DNA of 64,000 nt, taken from assembly GCA_965216255.1 (NCBI GenBank), contig OZ244148.1, positions 2,976,001-3,040,000 of the forward strand. The letters are read 5' to 3'. Every line of letters starts with the position of its first letter. Position 1 is the first letter of the stretch. Below are positions 46,708-56,515 of the stretch, piece after piece. The DNA is from G965216255 sp965216255. GTDB taxonomy: Bacteria > Bacteroidota > Rhodothermia > Rhodothermales > Bin80. The notes under the pieces are model-generated. The model did not search any database. It saw only the letters and a list, made by a program, of their open reading frames with translations, and had not been told where the DNA came from. Position numbers and translations under genes: made by a program.

Positions 46708-48354
46708 TTAATTGCCTGTTCGGTGCATGACTATCGGTAGCCGACGTCCCCCGCCGAAGGCCTTCGATGTTACGCGGATATTGGGAGGAGACTGCCTGCG
46801 TTTGTATTCGTTTCGGTCCACACGCTGCAGGATCTCTTTTACGAGCACCTCGTCGTGGTCCGAAAAGCGGACAATTTCTTGTATGGTCTGCCGCTTCTCC
46901 ACGTAGCGCTGCAGTATATCGTCCAGCACCGGGTAGGGAGGCAGCGAGTCCTGATCCGTCTGGTTTGGTCTTAATTCGGCGGAGGGAGGTTTGTAAATAG
47001 TGTTTGCCGGGATATTGCCGCCATTAGGGTCTCTTGCGTTAATGTATCGGGCCAGATCGTAGACTTGCGTTTTCAGGACGTCTCCCAGTACGGCCAGGCC
47101 TCCATTCATATCACCGTACAGTGTGGCATAGCCTACGGCGGACTCACTCTTGTTGCCGGTGGAGAGCAGGAGGTAGCGAAACTTGTTGGACATTGCCATG
47201 AGCAATGTACCGCGTATTCGGGCCTGAATGTTTTCTTCGGCAACGCCCACCTGCGTTCCAGAAAAGAACTTAGCCAGAGAGGCCTCGAATGCGCCAACCA
47301 CCGAAGCAATCGGGCACTGGTGAAACTCGATCCCAAGATTGGCGGCTAAAGATGCCGAGTCAGCCACGGAGCCTCTAGAGGAAAACTTGGAAGGCATCGT
47401 TACTCCAACCACCCGGTCCGGTCCGAGAGCCTCTACCGCAAGGCTGCATGTAACGGCGGAGTCGATGCCTCCAGAAAGTCCGACAAGAGCTTTCTTGAAG
47501 GCTCGCGTTTTGCGGAAGTAGTCCCGGATGCCGACAATGAGCGCATCGTGGAGATTCTGTATCACGGGTCTGACCGAATTGTCCCCAGCGGAGGCTGTTT
47601 CCGAATCCCACAGCACGAGGCTTTCTTCGAATGCGGCCGCTCGTAGGGCCACTGTGCCGTTGGCTGTGCAGACCATGCTGTTGCCGTCAAAGACCAATTC
47701 GGTGTTGGCACCTACCTGGTTAATCAGGACATACGGGGTCTTGTACCTGCGACTGCTGTGCATCGCCAATGCTTCCCGCTCCTGTTGCTTGTTCAGAGCA
47801 AACGGGGAAGCGCAAACATTGATGAAAAGCGTGGCCCCTTGGGCTGCAAGCTCTGCGACCGGATCGCTATCGTAGCTTTTCTGGGCCGCAACGTACCACA
47901 GGTCCTCGCAAACATGCAGGCCAAGCTTGGCCGATCTCCAGGGAATAACCTTGCGACGGCATCCCGGCTCAAAATACCGGAGCTCGTCAAATACATCATA
48001 GGTAGGTAGCAGCGACTTGTGAATTTCGGCCAATGCGCGGCCGCCTTCGAACAGGAATGCTGCATTGAAAAGCGGTTTGCCCGGCCGGTGGTGGTTTCGC
48101 GCGATGCCACCCATGATTACGCCCATGGTGGGTGGCATTTGATTGGCAGCCCAGGCTTGTGCCTTCAGGGCGTCATCTATGAAGGCGTCGATTTCGAGCA
48201 AGTCCTGGGGCGGATACCCCACGATGCTCAGCTCCGGGAATACAATCAGGTCTGCACCGTACGATTGTGCGCGCCAGGCATAGTCTACGAGCTTCTGGCC
48301 GTTACCGCGAAGGTCTCCTACCACGGGATTGGTTTGGGCGAGAGCAATTTTCAT
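46708..48354 (-). CDS. nadE: Glutamine-dependent NAD+ synthetase
   Basis: 548 residues from ATG 48354 (MKIALAQTNPVVGDL); ATG 48366 adds four residues. The N-terminal nitrilase-like glutaminase has Glu41 (FPELS), Lys113 (HKSLLP) and Cys149 (VCEDLW); the C-terminal synthetase carries the ATP loop GLSGGIDSAVT and GNKSESAVGYATLYGDMNGG. It amidates deamido-NAD using glutamine, the last step of NAD synthesis. Convergent with the preceding YdjM-like gene. Confidence 0.96.
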   Translation of the reverse strand: MKIALAQTNPVVGDLRGNGQKLVDYAWRAQSYGADLIVFPELSIVGYPPQDLLEIDAFIDDALKAQAWAANQMPPTMGVIMGGIARNHHRPGKPLFNAAFLFEGGRALAEIHKSLLPTYDVFDELRYFEPGCRRKVIPWRSAKLGLHVCEDLWYVAAQKSYDSDPVAELAAQGATLFINVCASPFALNKQQEREALAMHSSRRYKTPYVLINQVGANTELVFDGNSMVCTANGTVALRAAAFEESLVLWDSETASAGDNSVRPVIQNLHDALIVGIRDYFRKTRAFKKALVGLSGGIDSAVTCSLAVEALGPDRVVGVTMPSKFSSRGSVADSASLAANLGIEFHQCPIASVVGAFEASLAKFFSGTQVGVAEENIQARIRGTLLMAMSNKFRYLLLSTGNKSESAVGYATLYGDMNGGLAVLGDVLKTQVYDLARYINARDPNGGNIPANTIYKPPSAELRPNQTDQDSLPPYPVLDDILQRYVEKRQTIQEIVRFSDHDEVLVKEILQRVDRNEYKRRQSPPNIRVTSKAFGGGRRLPIVMHRTGN

Positions 48355-48472
48355 ACGGGATCCCATGGGAGGTTACGCTGGTTACTTGTATCGGGTATCA
48401 ATGGTTGCCCCGTGGCAGATGCCTGCTGCGCTCATTATCATTCACGAGCCTATCATAACATTCCAGCTAGCC

Positions 48473-49792
48473 ATGAAGAATGCCATCCCAATTCTCTTTC
48501 TGGCAGTAGCATCCGGGTCTGTTGTTCTTGCCCAGGAGGTAGCCTTCGTAAATGTCACCGTCTTACCCATGGATAGCGAACGGGTCCTCGAGGGACATAC
48601 CGTTCTAATTCGTGGAGATCGGATAGTAGCTGTGGGACCATCCGATGAAATTCAGCCATCCAATGGAGCGGTCAGCATCGATGGTACGGGCAAGTTCTTG
48701 ATTCCCGGGCTAGCCGAAATGCATGGCCACGTGCCGCGGCCTGACGAGCAAGCGCAGCATACGGAGGACGTGCTATTCCTATACTTAGCCAATGGCATTA
48801 CCACGGTGCGTGGCATGCAGGGAGCCGCGGGGCAGCTTGAATTGCGCGAACGGGCTCGAAGTGGAGAAATCACTTCGCCGAACCTGTATCTCGCGGGCCC
48901 TGCCTTCAGTGGTGGCTCCATCGACTCGCCGCAACAGGCCGAAGAGCGTGTACGACACCAGAAGAAGGAAGGATGGGATCTGCTCAAGGTTTTGCCTGGT
49001 CTCTCGGTTGAAGAATATGATGCGATGGCCAGGACGGCGAGGGAAGTGGGAATTCGCTTTGCCGGGCACGTACCGGCCGAAGTCGGGATCATGCATGCGA
49101 TCGACGAGGGACAGGACTCATTTGACCATTTAGACGGATATGTTGAGTACCTCAGGTCTATCAATGCCGATGCCATGGATGATGAGGCCCTCTCGGAATT
49201 GATCCGTAGGACCAAGGAAGCCGGTGCGTTCGTGGTCCCTACGATGGCCTTGTGGGAGGTGCTCAACGGCACCATAGATATGGAGGATCTTCGGGCATAT
49301 GACGAAACGAAGTACATGCCGTCGGCAACCGTGGCAAGCTGGTTTCAGCGTGTGGAGCGGCAGCTAGGAACCCCGAGTTTTGACCGGGCAGGAGCGCTTC
49401 GCCTCATTGATGCGCGCATGCATGTACTGCGCACCATGCATGAGAACGACGTGCAGATTCTCATGGGAACAGATGCCCCGCAACTGTTCAGTGTACCGGG
49501 CTTCTCTTTGCACAGGGAACTAGCCCGGATGGTAAAAGCGGGGATGTCTCCGTATGCCATACTGGTTTCAGGCACAAGAAACGTGGGCGAATATTTTGTT
49601 AACCAAGATCAGTTCGGCACCATTACAATTGGCAGTCGTGCTGATTTGCTACTCGTTGAAGACAATCCCTTGGACGATATCTCACATGTACGCAACCTCG
49701 CCGGTGTCATGGTACGTGGGAGGTGGTTGCCGCGTGGCGACATCGATTCCCATCTTGCAAGGATAGCGGCCCCCAATGCACGCAACTACTAG
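48473..49792 (+). CDS. Secreted amidohydrolase (imidazolonepropionase-like)
   Basis: 439 residues. The signal peptide begins MKNAIPILFLAVASGS and ends VLAQ. Amidohydrolase metal motif HGH in PGLAEMHGHVP, the Lys in DLLKVLPGLS, His in FAGHVPAEV and FDHLDGY, and Asp in LMGTDAP are all present, so the two-metal site appears intact. Family members cleave dipeptides or cyclic amides; the substrate is unknown. ATG 48473 excludes the long upstream extension. Divergent from nadE. Confidence 0.87.
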   Translation: MKNAIPILFLAVASGSVVLAQEVAFVNVTVLPMDSERVLEGHTVLIRGDRIVAVGPSDEIQPSNGAVSIDGTGKFLIPGLAEMHGHVPRPDEQAQHTEDVLFLYLANGITTVRGMQGAAGQLELRERARSGEITSPNLYLAGPAFSGGSIDSPQQAEERVRHQKKEGWDLLKVLPGLSVEEYDAMARTAREVGIRFAGHVPAEVGIMHAIDEGQDSFDHLDGYVEYLRSINADAMDDEALSELIRRTKEAGAFVVPTMALWEVLNGTIDMEDLRAYDETKYMPSATVASWFQRVERQLGTPSFDRAGALRLIDARMHVLRTMHENDVQILMGTDAPQLFSVPGFSLHRELARMVKAGMSPYAILVSGTRNVGEYFVNQDQFGTITIGSRADLLLVEDNPLDDISHVRNLAGVMVRGRWLPRGDIDSHLARIAAPNARNY

Positions 49793-50044
49793 GGGCAGCA
49801 GCGCAAGTCTCGCGGAATACACTTCCGTGCCATTTTCGGAGGCGTCCGCTGGTTGTCGTCTCGCGACGGGCCAGCTTCGTAGAAACGGCAAGCATGCCAC
49901 AACGTTATCTTTGGCGCGGCCTATATGTGGATCGTTCGCAGCCACCGCCATAGCGAATGCAGTGCGGAATTGACGCATCCGGGGAGCGTGTGGGGCGCGG
50001 CTTGACCACGGGATAGGGCGGCAAGAAAGCTAGGGAGGTACGAT

Positions 50045-51745
50045 ATGACCGCGTGGAGTACGCACTCGCATTCATTGATGGGTGTCCTGCTTCTTGCAGT
50101 TGCCGGCTGCGGACCGGCAGATTATTCGCTCACTATTCAGTCCGTAGACCCTCTGCAGAAGGTATTTCGGGAGACAGCAGTGTTTTCTCCGCACGAGATG
50201 GTGGCGGATGTAGCGCGCGGTGAGCACGCTTCGTTCCAGATCGCGGTTAGGGCCAGTGCTCCCATTGTCAACCTGCAGGCCGTGGCCAGTTCACCTGCTA
50301 ATACCGAAAATGCGTTGTCGAAGCCAAAGGTGGGATTCGTTGGATTTGTTCGGGTGGGCCGGTCAACGCCTACACCATCGCGCGACCGCCTGCTTCCGCC
50401 CTCAGCATATTATCCAGATCCCATCCTAGAGGTCTCCTCAGTGGATGTGGAAGCAGGCCAGACACAGCCCGTCTGGATTACTGTGGGCATCCCAAGCGAT
50501 GCGGAACCTGGCCTGTACGACGGGGAGGTAACGCTCTCTGGCACTGTTGGGGGCAGGGCATTTGAGGCCGAGCGCACCTTTATTGTTCGCGTGTATAAGC
50601 CGGTCATTGACACAACAAGCCTGTGGGTGACCAACTGGTTTTCCCTTTCGTCCGAGAGGCTGGCGCTCCTCAGTGGCGGAGAGCCAGTGGCACCCTTCAC
50701 CAATTCATACTGGGATCTGGTACGCCTCATTGCGCGGAAAATGGCGGAGTACCGGCAAAACGTGGCACTCATTTCTCCCTTGCGCCTAGCGGAGTACACA
50801 TTAGGCGAGGGACAACTTGATTTCGACTTTTCGCGATTCGATCGTACCGTCCAGATCTTTCAGGAAGAAGGTGTAATTGGCCGAATAGAAGGCGGCCACA
50901 TAGGACGCAGGCAGAGTACATGGACGACCCCCTTTGAGGTGTATGTTCCCGCATGGGAAGACGGCGAAGCTCGTTTTGATGCGCTGCCGATCAGTGATGA
51001 ACGAGCGCGCACCTTCTACGCTCAGTTCCTGCCGGCACTGGTGCAACATTTACGCGACCGCGGGTGGCTTGATAGCTATATGCAGCACTTGGCCGACGAG
51101 CCTATAGAGGACAACGCCGCCTCCTACATTGAAATCGCTGAGTTTGTAAACAAGTGGGCTCCTGAGCTTCGCGTTGTGGAGGCGGTTCACAACCGGAATC
51201 TGGCAGGAAACATCGACATTTGGGTACCTCAGCTGGATTTCCTGCACCAGGATTACGACTTCTATTCAGCACGCATGCGCGAGGGTGAAGAAGTGTGGTT
51301 CTATACTTGCCTGGCCCCACAGGGTGAGTACGCCAATCGATTCATTGAGCTACCGCTTATAAAGACGCGTATCCTTCACTGGATCAACTATCGATACAAC
51401 ATCCCGGGCTACCTCCATTGGGGATACAATTCTTGGCGCCTCGACCCGTTCGAGGAGACGACAAGTATCATTACGGAGTCCGGTAACGTGTTGCCGGGTG
51501 GCGATGCGTGGATTGTGTATCCCGCAGCCGGAAAAATCCTGAGTTCCCTGCGTCTGGAGGCCATGCGTGACGGTATCGTCGATTATGAACTTCTTCGCCA
51601 GCTGGAAGTCGCCTATCCAGACGAGGCCAGAGAGTTGGCAAGGCGCGTCGTGTACCAGTTTGATCGATATGACATGAACGTTGAGGCCTTCCGGGCCAAG
51701 CGCAGGCGGATACTGGAGCTCTTAAGTGCTGAGGGTACCTCCTAG
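50045..51745 (+). CDS. GH123-like lipoprotein (DUF4091)
   Basis: 566 residues; lipobox LLAVAGC makes it a predicted lipoprotein. An N-terminal beta-sandwich (DVARGEHASFQIAVRAS) precedes a TIM-barrel of the GH123/DUF4091 type. The Asp-Glu pair of substrate-assisted catalysis in GH123 is visible as Asp351-Glu352 in HLADEPIED. The end PGGDAWIVYPAAG and LRLEAMRDGIVDYELLRQLE is the standard DUF4091 pattern. GH123 enzymes remove beta-N-acetylgalactosamine; the substrate here is only inferred. First of a four-gene row. Confidence 0.85.
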   Translation: MTAWSTHSHSLMGVLLLAVAGCGPADYSLTIQSVDPLQKVFRETAVFSPHEMVADVARGEHASFQIAVRASAPIVNLQAVASSPANTENALSKPKVGFVGFVRVGRSTPTPSRDRLLPPSAYYPDPILEVSSVDVEAGQTQPVWITVGIPSDAEPGLYDGEVTLSGTVGGRAFEAERTFIVRVYKPVIDTTSLWVTNWFSLSSERLALLSGGEPVAPFTNSYWDLVRLIARKMAEYRQNVALISPLRLAEYTLGEGQLDFDFSRFDRTVQIFQEEGVIGRIEGGHIGRRQSTWTTPFEVYVPAWEDGEARFDALPISDERARTFYAQFLPALVQHLRDRGWLDSYMQHLADEPIEDNAASYIEIAEFVNKWAPELRVVEAVHNRNLAGNIDIWVPQLDFLHQDYDFYSARMREGEEVWFYTCLAPQGEYANRFIELPLIKTRILHWINYRYNIPGYLHWGYNSWRLDPFEETTSIITESGNVLPGGDAWIVYPAAGKILSSLRLEAMRDGIVDYELLRQLEVAYPDEARELARRVVYQFDRYDMNVEAFRAKRRRILELLSAEGTS

Positions 51746-51766
51746 CCCTGCTTTTGAGGGATATGC

Positions 51767-54349
51767 ATGCGTAAATCAATAGTCCCCGTTTGCGGAGTTG
51801 CTCTGGCGCTCCTCATTTCAGCGAGTACGTACGCCGCGCAAGCGCAGGATGAGGCCGAGACGGCTGCTTCGCTGCTGAACCGAGGTGCCTACATGGAGGC
51901 CCGAAAACGTTTCGGTGATCAGATCGAGTCCGGTGCGGATGTTGAGGGATACTTCGAGACCTATCTTCAGACTGGTGGGTTTGCGGAGGGCTTGCAGCAA
52001 GCCGAGGTTTTGCTCGATCGGTGGCCGGAAAGTCCGTATGTGCACTACATGCGTGGCCGTCTTCTGGTCAAGACTGGGGACCTTGATAGCGCGGAAAGGG
52101 CCTTTCAGGAGGCCATTAAGCGCAAGGGTGACTTTTGGCGTGCAGGCTTGGCGCTGGCGGATCTCTACGCTGCGACTGGGCGCGACCGGCGGGCACAACA
52201 GCTCTACGGGGTTCTCCGCGGCCGCTATAAGCAAGGCCTTTTCATTACCCCGGCGGACCTTGGAATCGCGGGCCGCGCAGCCGCGCAACTGGAGGAATTC
52301 CACGATGCCAACGAAGCGCTTCGGGCGGCACTTGATCTGGATGGTTCCAATGTGCAGAATCTTCTCTGGCGGGCCGAATTGTTTGGGAGAACCTACGATG
52401 ATGCCTTCGCCCGGGAACTATACCAGAAAGCCATCGCCATCAACCCGCATTGGGCCGACCTTTATGTCGGTCATTCCAGAGTCACGGGCGGATTTGCGGC
52501 AAAGGAAGAGCTGGCGCATCTTGCTCTTGAGAAAATGCCGGTTCATACGGGCGCCTTGGAAGAGCTAGCGCGTATTGCGATACTGGACGGCGCGTACTCC
52601 GACGCGGCGGCGCTACTGGATCGTGCACTTAGCGTTAACCCTTCCTCGGTGTCATCGCTCGCCCATCTGGGCGCGGCACATTACCTTACGGGCCATTCGG
52701 CAGCACTTGCCGCTGTCGAGTCACGTGCGCTAGAGGTGGATGCAGAAAGTGCAGCGTTTCACCGCACTATCAGTGAAGACTTGACGCTGCGATTCAGGTA
52801 TCCGGCGGCGGTCGATTTTGCTCAAGAGGCCGTAAGGCGGGACCCGGGTGATGCGGCCGCCAACGCCGCTTTGGGAGCTGGACTGCTAAGGCTTGGCAGA
52901 CGGGGCGAGGCGCGCCGGTATCTGGAGCGTAGCTACGAAAGCGATGCCTTTAATCTATACGTGGCTAATACGCTGAGGCTTCTTGATGCCTATGCGGATT
53001 TCGAGGAATGGGAGAGCGAACATTTCAGGCTACTTATCCACCGAAATGAAAGTGCAGTCTTGGGTTCGGTCATGTTGCGGGAAGCCGAACGGGCCTACGC
53101 CGCGTATCGCGACCGCTATCCGTACCGCTTGACTGGTAAGATTCAGATTGAGGCCTACAATGACCCGGATGACTTTGCGGTCCGGGTTGCCGGAATACCG
53201 CATATTGGGCTATTGGGAGTCAGTTTTGGCGACGTGATAGCCCTGAACACCCCCCGGGCACAGCAGGGCCGGCCCTACAATTGGGCGCGGACCCTGTGGC
53301 ATGAAATTGCGCACACGATGGCCATTGGGACTTCGCGATACCATGTGCCGCGCTGGTTGACCGAGGGGCTTTCCGTGTACGAAGAAACGCGTGCGGACAA
53401 GGCCTGGAGTCGAAAGCTCGAACCGGCACTCCTTCGTGCCTTTGAGCAGGGGCGCCTACATGCGTTGGACCAGATGGATCGGGGATTTACGCGGCCCGCA
53501 TTTCCGGGCCAGATATTACTTAGCTATTACCATGCTTCCGAGGTGGTTGCCTTTGTCGCGGACCGGCATGGATTTGGCGCGTTAGTGGAGCTCTTGCAGG
53601 CCCTTTCACGAGGCTTAGATGAAGAAGAGGCAGTCCGGGTGGCGCTCGGAGAATCACGCCAGTTCATAGATCGGGCCTTTCGAAATTCACTCCGTGCACG
53701 CTTGGATTCGCTGCAAGGCACTCTTCGGTTGTTGCCCAATCCCTTGGCCGAAGAAGTCACCGGCAGGACTGACAGCCCGCTTCTGCGTCGACTAGAAACG
53801 GGGATGGCGGCATTGAGCGCCGGTGACCTGACGAAAGCAGAGTCTTCATTCAAGGCAGCTCTAGAGTTGTATCCTGCCTATGTCGGTGCGAACAATCCAT
53901 ACGCCGGCTTGGCAGAGGTCTACCGCCGAAGTGAGAACAAAGGCGCGCTAATGGACATACTTTCGCGTTACATTTCGATAACGGAATACGGCGCGGTGGA
54001 AGCCCGGGAACTTGCGGAGCTCTTCGCAGCACGCGGCGATGTGGAGCGTTCGGTTGACCTTCTTGAGCGCACCCGGGCGACCGAACCCTATGACATCCGA
54101 ACGCTCCTACGGTTGGCGGAGCTACAGGAAGAGATTGGACGATACGCCGACGCCATTGAGTCTCGGCGGGCCGTCATTGCACTGGATCCCGTGGATCGGG
54201 CAAACGCGTTCTACAGGCTGGCGAGGACTTTGTATGAGATTGCGGATCTTGCGGCAGCCAAGCGCGCCGTGTTGCAGTCACTCGAACTTGCCCCGAGTTT
54301 CCGAGATGCCCAGCGGCTTCTTCTCGCCTGTGTAGCAGAAGCACCCTGA
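51767..54349 (+). CDS. TPR protein with gluzincin (peptidase MA-like) domain
   Basis: 860 residues with a signal peptide ending TYAAQAQ. TPR repeats fill about 25-420 and 680-850. Between them lies a metalloprotease domain with His512-Glu513-x-x-His516 (WHEIAHTMA) and Glu533 in RWLTEGLSVYEE, the gluzincin Zn site of the peptidase MA group. It may process or scaffold proteins at the envelope. 21 bases after the GH123-like gene and 2 bases before the DUF4159 gene, so the three form one operon. Confidence 0.88.
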   Translation: MRKSIVPVCGVALALLISASTYAAQAQDEAETAASLLNRGAYMEARKRFGDQIESGADVEGYFETYLQTGGFAEGLQQAEVLLDRWPESPYVHYMRGRLLVKTGDLDSAERAFQEAIKRKGDFWRAGLALADLYAATGRDRRAQQLYGVLRGRYKQGLFITPADLGIAGRAAAQLEEFHDANEALRAALDLDGSNVQNLLWRAELFGRTYDDAFARELYQKAIAINPHWADLYVGHSRVTGGFAAKEELAHLALEKMPVHTGALEELARIAILDGAYSDAAALLDRALSVNPSSVSSLAHLGAAHYLTGHSAALAAVESRALEVDAESAAFHRTISEDLTLRFRYPAAVDFAQEAVRRDPGDAAANAALGAGLLRLGRRGEARRYLERSYESDAFNLYVANTLRLLDAYADFEEWESEHFRLLIHRNESAVLGSVMLREAERAYAAYRDRYPYRLTGKIQIEAYNDPDDFAVRVAGIPHIGLLGVSFGDVIALNTPRAQQGRPYNWARTLWHEIAHTMAIGTSRYHVPRWLTEGLSVYEETRADKAWSRKLEPALLRAFEQGRLHALDQMDRGFTRPAFPGQILLSYYHASEVVAFVADRHGFGALVELLQALSRGLDEEEAVRVALGESRQFIDRAFRNSLRARLDSLQGTLRLLPNPLAEEVTGRTDSPLLRRLETGMAALSAGDLTKAESSFKAALELYPAYVGANNPYAGLAEVYRRSENKGALMDILSRYISITEYGAVEARELAELFAARGDVERSVDLLERTRATEPYDIRTLLRLAELQEEIGRYADAIESRRAVIALDPVDRANAFYRLARTLYEIADLAAAKRAVLQSLELAPSFRDAQRLLLACVAEAP

Positions 54350-54351
54350 GC

Positions 54352-55074
54352 ATGCTGCTAACGCGACGGTCCTGCGTTATTGTAATAACCATCCTGTTCT
54401 GTGGTGTGTCCGCGGAACTCCGGGCCCAAGCCGATTACGGCATACGGTTTGCTCGTATACGGTATGATGATCCTATGCCCATGCGGCGCTCTTTTGGCGG
54501 AGCCGCGTGGGCGCACGACTACCCGACCGCGGAAGAGAATTTCTACATAGCCCTCAAGCGGACGACGACCGTCCATGTTGAAGAGCCGTATGTGGTGCTT
54601 GAGCTGGAGGACCCACGGATATTCCAATACCCCGTAATCTACCTTTGCGAGCCGGGCTATTGGCATCCGACCGAGGAGGCATTGGATAACTTGCGAAAAT
54701 ATCTCAGTCGGGGCGGATTCATCCTCTTTGATGACTTTAGGGGCGAGTTTGAATGGATGAATCTCTACGAACAAATGCAGCACATCTTTCCTGGGAAGGA
54801 GCCGAAGGAGGTCAACGCACAGCATCCCATCTGGTCAATTTATTTCGATATTGACCCAGATGCTGCACCTTCTCTGGTCCGCGGCTACCAGGGATCAAGG
54901 GAGGCGGATAGGTATTTTGGTTACTTCGATGATGATGGTCGTTTGATGGCACTTGCCAACTACAATCAGGATATCGGAGACGGATGGGAATACCCCAATA
55001 TTGATTTTGACAATGCCTCTACGATCAGCTTCCAGATGGGGATTAATTTCGTGATGTATGCGCTAACGCATTGA
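54352..55074 (+). CDS. DUF4159 protein
   Basis: 240 residues with a signal peptide ending AELRAQ. The body is the DUF4159 domain: RIRYDDPMPMRRS, FQYPVIYLCEPGYWHPTEE, LRKYLSRGGFILFDDFRG and HPIWSIYFDID. The fold resembles class I glutamine amidotransferases without a known catalytic role. DUF4159 genes commonly accompany MoxR ATPases and BatA/DUF58 proteins, as with the next gene. Function unknown; probably envelope-linked. Confidence 0.87.
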   Translation: MLLTRRSCVIVITILFCGVSAELRAQADYGIRFARIRYDDPMPMRRSFGGAAWAHDYPTAEENFYIALKRTTTVHVEEPYVVLELEDPRIFQYPVIYLCEPGYWHPTEEALDNLRKYLSRGGFILFDDFRGEFEWMNLYEQMQHIFPGKEPKEVNAQHPIWSIYFDIDPDAAPSLVRGYQGSREADRYFGYFDDDGRLMALANYNQDIGDGWEYPNIDFDNASTISFQMGINFVMYALTH

Positions 55075-55114
55075 AGCCGCATCGCAAGCCCAATTCCACC
55101 AAACGGTCCATGCA

Positions 55115-56140
55115 GTGAATGATCTCCCAGACAATGGCCGCAGCGATGTTCGCATACTCGAGCGCCTTCAGGAGGGGAAGCTGCGCATCATGGAACAGGT
55201 ACGCCGGCGAATTGTGGGTCAGGACGATGTACTTGAGCAGGTTCTGATGGCGCTTTTTGCCGGCGGCCACTGCCTGCTTACAGGCGTCCCGGGACTGGCG
55301 AAAACGTTGCTAATCAAGTCACTGGGCGAAATCCTTGATCTGCGATACAAACGCATCCAGTTTACCCCCGATCTTATGCCGGCCGACATTACGGGCATTG
55401 ACATGCTGGAAGAAGATCGGGCGACGGGAAAGCGCGAGATCACCTTTGTTAAGGGGCCCATTTTTGCGAATATTATTCTGGCGGACGAAATCAACCGCAC
55501 CCCGCCCAAGACCCAGGCTGCTCTTTTGGAAGCCATGCAGGAGTATCAGGTGACTGCTGCAGGCGATCTTTACGCGCTACAGAAGCCGTTCTTCGTACTG
55601 GCCACGCAGAACCCGATAGAACTCGAGGGTACCTACCCGCTGCCTGAAGCACAGCTAGATCGATTCATGTTCAATATCGTAATCGACTACCTCTCAGCGG
55701 ATGATGAATTAACAGTGGCCATGGAAACAACATCGCACGAGCATGCGCCCCTGGAAACCGTTCTGGCCGGCGGCGACATCTTGGCTTTTCAGCAGTTGGT
55801 CAAGAAGGTCTTCGTAGCCCGGAATGTAGCGCAATACGCCGTAGATCTTGTGCGCAGCACGCGACCCACCGATGAGCAGGCGCCGGATTTCGTCAGGAAT
55901 TGGGTTCGCTGGGGAGCAGGCCTCCGGGCCACGCAGTTTCTGTTGTTGGGAGGAAAGGTGCGGGCTATCTTTCGCGGACGGTTCAACGTTTCCATCGAAG
56001 ATATCCGGGCACTTGCCCATCCCGTCCTCAGGCATCGCGTGCTTACCAACTTTTACGCAGAGTCCGAAGGAGTAGCTGCAAAGGAGGTTATTGATGGGCT
56101 ACTCACCGAAGTCCAAGAGCCTGTGTCGGGACTCGCTTGA
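55115..56140 (+). CDS. MoxR-family AAA+ ATPase
   Basis: 341 residues from GTG 55115. Walker A LLTGVPGLAKTLLI, Walker B IILADEINRTPPKTQAALLEAM, sensor 1 ATQNPIE, then GTYPLPEAQLDRFMF. MoxR proteins are chaperone-like ATPases that act with von Willebrand-domain partners, often encoded next as DUF58 and BatA. Here no DUF58 gene follows: after 350 empty bases comes a TnpB gene. 40 bases after DUF4159. Confidence 0.93.
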   Translation: MNDLPDNGRSDVRILERLQEGKLRIMEQVRRRIVGQDDVLEQVLMALFAGGHCLLTGVPGLAKTLLIKSLGEILDLRYKRIQFTPDLMPADITGIDMLEEDRATGKREITFVKGPIFANIILADEINRTPPKTQAALLEAMQEYQVTAAGDLYALQKPFFVLATQNPIELEGTYPLPEAQLDRFMFNIVIDYLSADDELTVAMETTSHEHAPLETVLAGGDILAFQQLVKKVFVARNVAQYAVDLVRSTRPTDEQAPDFVRNWVRWGAGLRATQFLLLGGKVRAIFRGRFNVSIEDIRALAHPVLRHRVLTNFYAESEGVAAKEVIDGLLTEVQEPVSGLA

Positions 56141-56515
56141 GGTGGGATAGTCATTTGACAGCATTGGTGTATCCCTATACATGGGGCCGGCGTCCCACTT
56201 CTTGGAGCCAGGCTAGCTGCTTAGCGGCGCAACATGCGGCAGGCGTAGTACTGCGAGGGCTCTATGCCAGGTCGTGCCGGATACTGTGGGCGGATTGTGA
56301 TGCTCGGACGAGTCCGTTCGCCATTGGATGTGGCACTGCAGATCTGTGCCCTGTTGCTTACGACTTGTTGGTTGTATCCTAGATCTCGCTGAGAAGTGGG
56401 GTGCACCATTTCGGCAGAGTTCAAGAGCTCGGCAATGCAGTAAATCCATGTAAAATATGGGGACTATATACGATAGTAGCCGGAACAGGACATGCATGAA
56501 GTCATATGCCTTGAC
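56141..56515. other. 375-base gap after MoxR, before TnpB
   Basis: No DUF58 or other gene remnant recognised. An 11-base word TACGATAGTAG at 56469-56479 returns inverted at 57727-57737 beyond the TnpB gene and may mark element ends. Confidence 0.5.

Noticed and set aside
56141..56515. A decayed DUF58 gene after MoxR
   Set aside because: No fragment of DUF58 could be read in any frame.
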